DNA of 58,000 nucleotides. Origin: Cryptomeria japonica. Lineage: Eukaryota; Streptophyta; Pinopsida; Cupressales; Cupressaceae. Each line of letters opens with the position of its first letter. Position 1 is the stretch's first letter. A program made the translations under genes and the position numbers. Under the pieces are notes generated by a model. The model worked only from the letters and a program-made list of their open reading frames with translations, did no database searches and was not told the origin of the DNA. The DNA lies in the NCBI RefSeq assembly GCF_030272615.1, contig NC_081415.1:264110925-264168924 (forward strand), given 5' to 3'. This document shows, piece by piece, positions 46,157 to 56,502 of the stretch.

Positions 46157-47007
46157 AAAGTTTGACAATTTTTCGCACTTAGGATGCTCAAAGGACGACA
46201 CTACTAGGGTATGACACTGAGCGTTCGACCAAGTTGGGAGGAAAAAGAGGAGCATGAATAGGTTAAAACTACCTAACTAGATATTTTGGCACCAACGGTG
46301 TGCATCCACAATGAATAGAATGAGAAATTGTCTTTGTTGCAACTTTTCATTGAATGCCTATAACGATTTTTGCATCAACAAAAAAATCGCTGCCTTAGGA
46401 AAATTGCTTTGAATATTGAAAATACAAGCTAGGCTATTGTAGAGGGGCCTCATGTGACCCTTTAGGTTTAGACAAATCATTCACAAGTGTCGTAGATTCT
46501 GAGAAATAGTCTATCAAAGTTTGACAATTTTTTGCACTTAGGGCACTCAAGGGATGGCATTGCTAGGGTATGGCACTGAAATGTTTGACTGAGTTGGGAG
46601 GGAAAATAGGAGTATACCTAGGGTAAAACCACTTAATCGGACATTTTGTCACTAGTGGTTCACACCCACGATGAATAAAATGAGAAATTGGCTCTGTTGC
46701 AACTTTTCATTGAATGTCTCTGATGATTTTTGTGTCAATAGAAAAATTGTTTCCCTAGGAAAACCACTCCAAATCTTGCAAATCTAAGATAGGCTATTGT
46801 AGAGGAGCCTCATGCGACCTTGTAGGTTCAGACATATCATTTACAAGTACCTCAAATTTTGATAAACAACCTCTCAAAGTTTGACAATTTTTTGCACTTA
46901 AGACATTTCTGGGACGATGCTTCTAGGGTATGGCACTGAGCATTACTAGGGTAAAATCCCCTAACTGGACATGTTGGCATCTACGGTTCAAATCCATGAT
47001 GACTTTT
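46157..47007. repeat. 360-bp satellite-like tandem array, 2.4 copies
   Basis: Copies begin AAAGTTTGACAATTTTT at 46157, 46516 and 46876, so the period is 359-360 bases. Each has GGGTATGGCACTGA-like, TTGCAACTTTTCATTGAATG and GAGGNGCCTCATG(T/C)GACC landmarks. The third copy is cut off after about 130 bases. Copies differ by roughly 20%, so the array is old. Confidence 0.9.
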
Positions 47008-47194
47008 GAAATTTTTACTTATTTGTCCTCCATCATTACTATGCATAATTAACCATACTTATTACATCCACATAAATAATTAATTTTGTTGGCTCAAATA
47101 TGTCAATGTGCATTGGAAGTAGAACATGAAATAAAATCCAATTTTGTTTACTTGTCATTTGTCATTACTAATAATCCATATTATGATTAATAAC
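47008..47194. other. AT-rich spacer before the Tat-lineage LTR
   Basis: No gene seen. Confidence 0.5.
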
Positions 47195-47938
47195 TATAGA
47201 CACCTAAAATTGTCCAGTCTAATTAAATAAATATTTTATTTATTTAATTACTTTAGCCTAATTCTTTTATTATTTAAATAAATCTTTATTTATTTAATTA
47301 ATTAATTTATCCTCTTCTAACCTTATTTCTCATTTAAATAAATACTTTTATTTATTTAAATAATCATTTTCCTAAATTAAATAAATATATGATTTATTTA
47401 ATTAATTCATTAGCCTTTTCTACCCATGACACATGTCATTCATCTCTTAATTCATACACTATCTACCCTCTCATTATTTTCTTATTTTCTCTTCCTACCC
47501 TCTAATCATAGTCGACCATTTATCTTTTACACCTCTCAATCTTATCCCTCCATTTCTTATAGTGTCTTCTATATAAGGAGATGCTTCCTTCATTATCAAC
47601 CCTACGCATTCTAGTGAGTTAACTACTTGACTACATTACGCTTTCGAACATATGTAATCAAGCCTACTTGCAACCACATTTCCGTTCTTTGTTGAGCTCT
47701 TGTGCACACATAAAATTCGAGAGCAAATATATCAAGCAAGATCAATGGAGATAGGAAGAATGGAGATTCAAACCCTATTGGACATGTGATGGTATAATCT
47801 TTGTGATTTCATTTGATTTGCATTGTCTTAGGTAATCTTCATATGTTATGGTAGATCTTTTTTGTTGTTAGGCTAGGGTTTTGTGGTTGAATTCATTTAT
47901 TCTTTCAATATTGTTGTTATCCATTTTCACCATAAACA
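47195..47938 (+). repeat. 5' LTR of the Tat-lineage element
   Basis: 744 bp. The start TATAGACACCTAAAATTGTC aligns with TGTAGCATCCTAAAATTGTG of the 57765 LTR (TG mutated to TA) and it ends CATAAACA. CTATATAAGGAG (47569-47580) is a good TATA box. The first 220 bases are rich in ATTTATTTAATTA words. No partner LTR is in the window, so the start is placed by homology. Confidence 0.75.
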
Positions 47939-47941
47939 TTT

Positions 47942-47957
47942 TGGCATGCCCGGTGGG
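47942..47957 (+). other. PBS-like site
   Basis: TGGCATGCCCGGTGGG begins three bases after the LTR end. The position fits a primer-binding site. It is not the Met type, and I cannot say which tRNA it would match. Confidence 0.6.
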
Positions 47958-50297
47958 ACTCTAGTCCCTTTTGCATTTAACATCTTTTATTGTAAATTTT
48001 GTGTTTTGAAGTTGCAGATCTGACATTTTCGACAACATTTTTGACATTTTCATGTTTGCACACTTTCAAATCGTGTTTTTGATTCTTTGTCACGTCTGTG
48101 ACATTTGGAATCGTGTCTACGTCTTCGACATTATTTCACTTTTTTTTGCAGATTGCAGGATCACGTCTATGTTCCTGAATCGCATCTGTGTTTCTGACAA
48201 TATTTTAATTTTCCAAATTGCAAGTTTCCATTATAGGCGCGTCTATGGGCAATTTAATCGCATCTGTGAGATCTAATTGCATTTGTGATCATTTTAATCG
48301 CGTCTGTGTCTTGCAGGATTGTTTGTTTTGTATTTTTTTTGCAGAAACACGTCTATGAGGTGTTAAAACACATCTATGTTGTGGAATCGCGTCTGTGTAG
48401 GGTAAAATTGCATCTGTGTTTTTTTGTTTTTTTGTTTTAAATTCCTCATTTAAGGTTTTCATTTTTTGCCATTTTGTCTTGCATTTAATGTTCAGATCTG
48501 GTTTATATTGAGCTAACATCTTCAGATCTAGCTAACAAGATTTGTGCAACTTGTCTTGAAAGCAAAATCGTTTTGTCGAAGGCCCCTATTTCACAAAGTT
48601 TTTTGGATCTAAAAGTTACCTAACTTGTGTGTTTGCAGGAAGGGGTGATCATTTGAAACAATCCAAACTACTAATAGATCTTTGTTGTAGGACCTTAGCA
48701 AATATTTTTGATCTTTATTGTGTGTCTTATCTTCATAGACTAGCAAACACTTCAATTGGTTTACTAAAATTGAACTAGTGTCTTTTGTGTCCTGGGCAAT
48801 AGACTCTTTTTGTTTAATCTCTAGAGGGCCTATCTCCCCATGTGGTCATTAGGACTACTGGTGAGGAGAGAACGACCCAAGTGGTAGCGAGGAAAACCCA
48901 CCTCTTCCAAACCACTATAAACAATTGTATTCATGGTAAAAACTATGGATAACGTGTGTTGATTAGTTCATACCGACATTATTTCTCCCCATAAACCCGT
49001 TTGATCAAATTTATTTGATCATTTGTAGGGTGTAACCCCTACTAGCTAGGAGCCTTCTGTATTTACAAAGCTGAAAGTGTCGCATGTATGGCCACATGAG
49101 TGGATGCCCTTACTAGCACCTTTTTGTTTTAGAAGCCAAAATCCTTCTAGTTGTTGGGGCAGAGGTCGGACCTCTAGTAGCGGCCCACACACATACGGTT
49201 CTTAGTAGAGATACAAAGTTTGCCACAGGGAGTTTTCATGGGGACTGATGCTTGGCTGCCCCAAAAAGTGAGTGTTGAGGGTGGAGCCAGTGGGGTCAAG
49301 CATCTAAGTATCTGCTCTGAATAGCGTAGCCTCAGGGAAAACTCCATGTGGGATCAACAACTATTATCCTGGCCAACCATAAGAATTGTGCTTGTCTTAT
49401 TTTGAACAATCAAACATTCAAGACCAAACATTGAAACATTGTGTCTTTTGTTTCTTCAAGTGTATGCAAAACATTTTTACATCAAACAACACACTTTTAT
49501 TTGAGTCATTTTTTAGTCTAAACACTTGCAAACATTGAGTCCTCATCAACATCAAGTCCTCTTGTCATGGAAAATAGTCAAAAATTCAGATTTGGTCACA
49601 ACAAGCAACTTTACAGATTGAAAAAATTACACAAAGTTTTCAGAAATGCGTCTGTGTCATCTAATCGCGTATGTGAAGGGCATAAACGCGTCTATGTTCT
49701 CTTGAGCAACATTACATTAACAAAATCTCATAAACGTGTCTATGTTTAACAAAACCATGTCTGTGTCAAAAAAGTGCGTATGTGAAGTATACAGGCACGT
49801 CTGTGTTCATAATTGAAAACATTTTATAGTACATCAAACAACAACAGTCAGTTTCAGTCTTATTGAGCTTCCTAGGATTCTCTTCAGGTTTTTCATCTAG
49901 AATTCAACCTGTCTTTGGGTCTCACAAAGTCCATCATTGCTTTACACCTTACATTATATTCACATTTGTCTAAACTTAAGTCATAAGGTCACTTGCTTGT
50001 CCTCATCATACTTTGTCAACACACTACATACAACAACATTTTGCTAAGTGGTCCCTCATCAAGGTCTATCACCTTTAGGTATCATTTGGTCTTACTTAGA
50101 ATCAAGGTCAACTTACCTCATCAAGAGAAACTATCATCTCTTTGGAAGCCACACCTACTCTACTACATACATACTTGGTCTTACACTTTGGACATTGCAA
50201 GTACACCTCAGATTCATTTACATTCCATCCAACTCTTGGTCTTCCATACTCTTTCCATTTTCATCTAGTCTCACACATATTGGTCAATACCTAGTTC
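47958..50297 (+). other. Long leader of the Tat-lineage element
   Basis: 2.3 kb between PBS and gag without a retroelement domain. The middle (48830-49370) is GC-richer and different in character. Frames such as 48052-48276 and 49567-49749 are short and only reflect the repeated words. Long leaders are usual for Tat-lineage elements. Confidence 0.7.
48069..49808 (+). repeat. Dispersed CGCGTCTGTG-type words in the leader
   Basis: About 19 copies of a ten-base word, with variants CACGTCTGTG, CGCATCTGTG, CGCGTCTATG and TGCGTCTGTG, in two clusters (about 48069-48420 and 49647-49806). Many are preceded by AAT. Typical distances are 20-50 bases. The variants mostly differ at CpG or by G-to-A changes. 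Confidence 0.85.
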
Positions 50298-52604
50298 ATA
50301 GTTGAAACTCGTTCCCAAAAATCTAGGAGAGAAGCTAAAGAGGCTCAAGAGTTTGCAAACATGAGTTCCTATGAGTATGACAATGATATCTTTTTCAATT
50401 CTGATCATACTACATTACCTGGCATGGATGCTTATAGAAACATTCCAAATGTTGAGAACATAGACACTATAAACAACAATGATACACACAATGACAATAC
50501 AGATAAATTTTTCGTACATTAAACAGAAGTGGAAGACACCATTATGGATCCTCATTTCAATAGATTGGTTGAGGAAATAATGAGAAGAGATAGACAATAC
50601 TTCTTTTAAGTGATGGAACAAAGTGGAGCCAAGATCCCTCATGATTTTGACATGTCTCAAATAATGGAAAATCGACCTTTGCAACAACCTCATCTCAACA
50701 TGGATCAAAGGAGGCCTAATAATGGAGGCAATAGAGGACCACATCTTGTGCCTGAATCACCATCATCTTTGTTTCAAAAATCAGAGGTCACATACACACA
50801 TGGTCAAGCATATGATACTCATCTTCGCAAACCATTATGGAAGTCTTATGCAGAAATATATACTCAATCACATGCTAATGCTAAAGACCTGCCACCAAAG
50901 CAATTGGATATCTAAAGTCATGTTCAAAATTTGGACACAAGGAAACCCCGTGTCAAATTTGGGGGCAACACACTAGAACAAACTCATGACATTCCTGTAG
51001 AGTATGGTATACATGGACAAAGCAGATATTCCATTCCTCATCATGACTCTATACCAAGTGGTCCATATACGTAGCATCATTATAGACCTCCTCCATATGA
51101 ACATGTGTATGATCAATACCATCCATATATGCAACATGCTACTCCTCCACCCAGTGGTTTAGGCATGGGGTATGGTCCAAGAAGTCGATCTCCGCCTAAG
51201 AACAATTTGGAATAGCAAATTAAGGACTTACAAAAGATAATGGAGGACATAAATACACCGAAGCCAACTTACACAATGAGAGACATATGTCCATATCTAT
51301 TTGACAAAAGCATTCCAATGCCTCCTTTTCCTACACATTTTGTGACACCTAAGTTTGATAAGTATAGAAGAAAAGGGGATTCTAAGGCACATATAAGATA
51401 GTTTTTCACAGCTTGCATTGAGGTAGTAGCAGAAGAGACACATTTGATGAGATTATTTCCATAGAGCTTAGGTGATCAAGCTATGGAATGGTTCTCCCAA
51501 CTCCCACCTAGAATTAAGTCATGGGGTGACTTAGTAGAGGCATTTATCCAACATTTCTCATACAATATAGAGACAGACATATCAGTCACTACTTTGTGCA
51601 ACACCAAACAAAGGGATGGAGAGTCTTTTTCATCATTTTTACAAAGATGGAGGAATCTAGCCAGCAGATGCTCTTATGAAATTCCACAAAAACAAATGGT
51701 AGAAATGTTCACCTAGAATGTTAACAAAGACATTGGTTATGACCTAAGAAAAGCTTGTTTGTCCAACTTCAAGGATGTCATTGAAAAAGGCTTGGCAATA
51801 AAAAAGGTCCTAATTGAGCAAGGCATCATCAAAATATTCAAAGAAAACAAAGAGGACTTTAAAGGAAAAGACAAGCCAAGATTTTGGAATAAAAACAAGA
51901 ACACAATCAATGATGGTGTTGTTGATGCCAATACAGTATGACCCAAAATTGTTTTTCTGGGATCAAGCTCTACAAACAATCAAGTGAATACTCAAACAAC
52001 TTCAAGGTCATGAAGGAAGTACACCCCATTGGGAGAACCACTTGAGTCAGTTTTCAAGAAGCTAGTGGCAAACAAAATAATAACAATTCCATATTTGCCT
52101 CCATATGAGCCAAAGGTCAAACCAAATTGGTGGAATGATGATGAGTATTGTGAATTTCATAAGAGAAAGGGTCATAAAATAGGAAATTGTCATCGATTGA
52201 AGAACATCATACAAGATCTCATTGATAGAGGTGACATTGAGATTGAGGGACACTCATCCAATCAAGAACATGAGATGTTTAAGGAACCATTACCAAAACA
52301 TGACAAGGGAAAAGCCAAAGCCATAGATGACCAGACCAACTATACTAGAGCATCTTATAACTATGATTCAACTTTCAATCACATTTCAATGGACAATTAT
52401 GTCTCTACCATTATCATCAAGGATAAAACACCTGAAAATTATACCCAAAGACCCAAGATTGTCCTAAAAGGCATTGGATCTTCATCCAGACCTACCTCTA
52501 AATGTAATGTTACAACTCGTCGAGGTAAATTCACTTTGCAAGGTTCTCCAGCTAAAAACACCGCTTCCTCATCAACCAAGCCTAAGTATGACCTTGTAGA
52601 ATAG
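50298..52604 (+). pseudogene. gag: gag of the Tat-lineage element
   Basis: The frame opens after a TAG at 50292. The first in-frame ATG is at 50361, although a start at 50298 (now ATA) is possible. The N-terminal half is Pro/His/Tyr/Gln-rich (YEHVYDQYHPYMQHATPPP). The capsid core (51390-51740) has AMEWFSQLPPRIKSWGDLVE and FIQHF, then SFSSFLQRWRNLASR, typical of Tat gag. A CX2HX4HX4C zinc knuckle, CEFHKRKGHKIGNC, lies at 52149-52190. Eleven stops fall in this part (50520, 50607, 50913, 51072, 51213, 51399, 51462, 51714, 51939, 52011, 52602). None causes loss of frame. Confidence 0.88.
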
Positions 52605-54320
52605 TTAGGGAAGACACCTATGCTTATCTCAATCATTGAGCTCTTACACATATCCCTCACACATAAAGCTATTCTTGACAAAATCTTAAGAAACACTGTC
52701 ATCCCCACTGATTTGAATGTGGACCAGTTTCAAGTCATTGTGGGATATCTTTCCATTCTACACTCTCTCATATTTATAGAAGCTGACGATGCCTCTGTGA
52801 GCCAACCACATAATGCACCTTTACACATTAAAGCCTTCATACACAAACATCGAATAAAATGAGTCCTGATAGATGGAGGAGTGGGTCTAAACATTTATAC
52901 ATTGAGCACTATTAAACAATTGGGATATTCAGATAAAGTTGTGAATTCTACAAACAAAATTACCAACAAAGCATATGATGATGAAGAGCATTCATCCAAA
53001 GGCACAATCACCTTGCCTCTTAGAGTTGGTCCACTTACAAAGGATGTGGTTTGTCAAGTCTTAGATCTAGATCTCAAATACAATATATTACTAGGACATC
53101 CTTGGATTCATGAAATGAGGGTAGTCCCATCTACATATCACCAATGCATTAAGTTTCCTCACAATGGAGTTGAAATAATAGTTAATGGTGATCCTAATCC
53201 ATTCATCTACTACAATAACTTGAGACCAAAAGCTGAGATGATCATTCCAAGTAATAGGGAAGCTATCCCTTCTTCTGCATACATTGATCCTAAATCATTG
53301 AAACCTTCCACATCAAAACAAGGTGAGCTTAAAGGGAAATATCAAGACAAAGGCATGGGTGAATACACTTTAAATCAAACTATGTGCTTACAACAAGTCA
53401 TGAGTTCACCTAAAGAATATGGACGACCACATCCTTCTAAATGGATATCCATCATTACATTGAAATTGGATCCTACTATCTTCCAAAAGTGGGGTGAAGT
53501 GGAAGAGGAAGACTTATACAAAATGTTTTACAAAGACCCTGAAAATGATACACAAGATCACATCAGCATACCATGTGAAAAATATGGTAAAGGGTTCAAG
53601 ATCCTACAAAAATTTGGGTATGATGGCAAAAGTCCTCTTGGCTTAAGAAAGGAAGGCATCATTGAACCTTTGCAACTAGAATTGACATTAAAAAGGGAAT
53701 GCTCAAAAGGACTTGGTTTCATGTCTTCCCAAGTAAATACTCAAAAGGCAGAAAAGACATTACAAATCAAGGCTGCCCAAGATCAACAAGAGAATCATTT
53801 TTCCATAGACTCCAATGAATGGGAATGGGATTCAAACATATCCTCTAGTGACTATGAACTCACTGAGACATTCAGAGAACCAAGTGAACCCTCAGAAGAA
53901 GAGGAGTTTTATAAAAAATTCAAAACTGATCAAGAAACAACCCCTAAGGATCCCACACAGTCCTTACCTCTAGGTTATAGGTCGAAATCACATAGAATGA
54001 GGACACCTGTCCCGAAATGTGCTACTAGTGATGACAATTTGGATTCATTCACGATCGAGATAGATGAGGAGAGTGCCAACAATGACCTCGATAACTACCT
54101 CAACATACCTAAAAATAACTGCATCTTCACCCTTAGCCCTACTAACTTCGAAGATATCAAAGGCCTTCCCCTTGTTCACCCCCAACTTATTGACTGAGAC
54201 CATGAAGGATCTATACACTTTGACACATTCCAAAATGATGAAGCCTTTATTGATTATCTAGGCATATGAGATGATCTTCCCTCTAGGGACCATAAGGTAG
54301 GATACACTATAGAACTCAAC
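52605..54320 (+). pseudogene. Protease and G-patch region of the Tat-lineage element
   Basis: Aspartic protease with active site VLIDGGVGLNIYTL (Asp codon at 52872), then LPLRVGPLTKDVVCQVLDLD and ILLGHPWIHEMRVVPSTYHQ. A 438-codon open stretch (52881-54197) follows. At 53586-53679 it contains a G-patch-like motif with the Gly pattern GKGFKILQKFGYDGKSPLGL, then GIIEPLQ. G-patch domains bind RNA or RNA helicases and also occur after the protease in some retroviruses. The rest is an acidic spacer (SEEEEFYKKFK). Stops: 52860, 54195, 54267. Confidence 0.85.
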
Positions 54321-54323
54321 AGC

Positions 54324-55469
54324 GTGGCATATTTTGGTGAGGATGTTGGGCCTTCCAGTCGCAAAAATATAAAAATAAAAACAAATCACGAGTCTTATGG
54401 TGAAAACCACGTTGTGGCTCTGTTTGACCCCAAAAAAGTAAAAAGAAAGGATGTATCTGAGGGCGAAAACCTCTTCGAGGCACCCAAAGATAGAAGGCTC
54501 GATATTCTCTCGGCATCATATGAAGAAAAATCATCCATGTTAGTGGAAGAGACCATCAAAACAAATATTGGTATAGAAGAAATTCCACGTAACATATTCT
54601 TGGCACAATCTCTGACAGAGATGGAAAGATCAAAATTCACAAGTTTCTTCACATAGTGACAAATCAATTTTGCATGGTCATACACCGATATGCCTGGACT
54701 GGATCCAGATTTAGCAATGCATCATTTGACAGTTAAACCAGGGGAAAAACCAGTAAAACAAAAATTAAGAAAGATGCATCCACAAGTGGCATTATTAGTC
54801 AAAGCAGAGCTTGAAAAATTATTGGATGTCGGATTCATACACCCAATTGATTACCCCAAATGGATCTACAACTTGGTGTCTGTCAGTAAACCAAACCGTA
54901 GCATCAGAATATGCACAGATTTCAGAGACATCAACAAAGCTTGTCCTAAGGATGATTTTCCATTATTGAATATTGACTTGATCATAGATCTTACAGTGGG
55001 TCATGTGATGCTATCTTTGATGGATGGATTCTATGGCTATAATCAAATAAAAATTGCATCTAAGGATCAACACAAAACAACATTTACTTGTCCTCGGGGA
55101 ACTTTCTACTGGAATGTCATGCCATTCAGGCTAAAGAATGTAGGTGCTACATATCAAAGAGCCATGACTACTATATTTCATGACTTCATGCATGTTACTG
55201 TGGAAGATTATTTTGATGACCTCTTGGGAAAATCAATAGATAGAGATACACATTTGGATATACTTGCAGTCATTTTTGATTGGTTGGAGAAATACAAAGT
55301 AAGATTAAACCCCAAGAAATTTTTCTTTGGAGTAACCTCTGGGAAGCTCCTGGGATACATTGTCTCAAAAAGAGGAATTGAAGTCGACCCAGCAAAAGTT
55401 AAGGCCATCCTAGAGATGCAACCACCAAGAAATATTAGTCAACTTCAATCATTGCAAGGGAGACTCTAG
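54324..55469 (+). pseudogene. Reverse transcriptase of the Tat-lineage element
   Basis: The connector reads IEEIPRNIFLAQSLTEMERS, followed by two adjacent stops at 54654 and 54657. The RT core has DMPGLDPDLAMHHLTVKPGE, then FIHPIDYPKWIYNLVSVSKP, SIRICTDFRDINKACPKDDF, LSLMDGFYGYNQIKIASKDQ (first Asp), MPFRLKNVGATYQRAM, YFDD at 55209-55220 (Tyr-Phe instead of the common Tyr-Val/Leu/Ile) and LNPKKFFFGVTSGKLLGYIV. It ends at a TAG at 55467. Confidence 0.93.
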
Positions 55470-55919
55470 TTCATACAAAGATTCATAGCACAACTTGCAG
55501 ATAAATGTCATCCTTTTCAGCACTTTCTACACAAAAACATCAAATTCAAATGGGATGATAACTACCAATAGGCTTTCCAAATACTCAAAGATTATCTCTT
55601 GAATCCTCCAGTCTTGATGCCATCGGTTTTAGATCAACCCCTATTACTATACATATCTGCTACTTCAACAGCACTGGGGGCACTTTTAGCACAACAGGTT
55701 ACTGAGGGCAAAGAAAAGGCAATCTACTACATCAGTTGCACATTGGTGGGATATGAGCTAAATTACACACCGATTGAGCGTGCATGTCTCATTGTAGTCT
55801 TTGCTTCACAAAAATTGTGACACTACATGCTGACTCATAAAACTAAGTTGGTCGCAAGGATCGATCCATTGAAATATCTTCTCAATAAAGCAATGCTTAC
55901 TGGTTGACTAGCCAAATGG
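55470..55919 (+). pseudogene. First RNase H (RT-linked) of the Tat-lineage element
   Basis: PLLLYISATSTALGALLAQQ, then KAIYYISCTLVGYELNYTPI and ERACLIVVFASQKL. The first catalytic Asp is absent (the place reads SATST). This is usual for Tat-lineage elements, where the second RNase H takes over. Stops at 55569, 55818 and 55905, all in frame. Confidence 0.85.
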
Positions 55920-56502
55920 GTGATGCTCCTGAGTGAATTCGACATTGAATATGTAGACAGAAAAGAAATAAAAGGACAAGATATCGTAGATCAATTAGCA
56001 GATGCTCCTATGATAGATGATGTTCCTCTAACTTCAAAATTTCTAGATGAATCCATCTTGATAGTATCACACACAAAGCCTTGGCAGCTATACTTTGAGG
56101 ACTCATACACACAGCATGGGGCAGGAGCTGGCATTCTCTTCATTACACCTCAAGGGGATTCCATACCAAAATCATATTGATTGTCATTTCCTTGCACTAA
56201 TAACATAGCAGAATATGAGGCATTAACAACCAGATTAAGGATTGCAGTTCAGTGGAAGATCCAGGAACTTCATGTTTTTGGGGACTCTCAACTTGTAATT
56301 CATCAAGCAACTGATGACTACCAAACTAAGGATGAAAAATTAATGCCTTACAAAAGAATGGTGGATGACCTGAAACAACATTTCATGCAGTTAGATTTTG
56401 AGTAGATACCAAGAGAGTAGAATCGAGCCGCAGATGCCATGGCTACTATTGCTTCACTAATTGATCTACCTGTAAAGCGGAAAATCATGATCGAACCCTA
56501 AG
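55920..56502 (+). pseudogene. Second, archaeal-type RNase H of the Tat-lineage element
   Basis: EFDIEYVDRKEIKGQDIVDQ and LADAPM connect to WQLYFEDSYTQHGAGAGILF, then NNIAEYEALTTRLRIAVQ, HVFGDSQLVIHQ and NRAADAMATIAS. The usual catalytic places are E in EYEAL, D in GDSQL and D in AADAMA; the first Asp (usual FDGS) reads FEDS. Stops at 56178, 56403 and 56418. The domain ends just before the minus-strand LTR at 56503, so the integrase is separated from it. Confidence 0.88.

Larger units (their letters stand above)
47195..56502 (+). mobile_element. Tat-lineage Ty3/gypsy retrotransposon, 3' end lost to a nested insertion
   Basis: A 5' LTR (47195-47938) is followed by a PBS-like site, a 2.3 kb leader with repeated words, gag, protease, a G-patch, RT, a first RNase H and a second, archaeal-type RNase H. 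The second RNase H is the mark of the Tat lineage (Tat, Ogre and Retand type). Integrase and the 3' LTR are not in the window because another element's LTR interrupts the sequence at 56503. The whole coding part, from 50298 to 56502, is in one frame with 23 stop codons and no frameshift. It cannot produce an active protein. Confidence 0.9.

Noticed and set aside
48069-49808. CRISPR-like array of short repeats
   Set aside because: Repeats are only ten bases, imperfect and irregularly spaced, and the sequence is plant retroelement leader.
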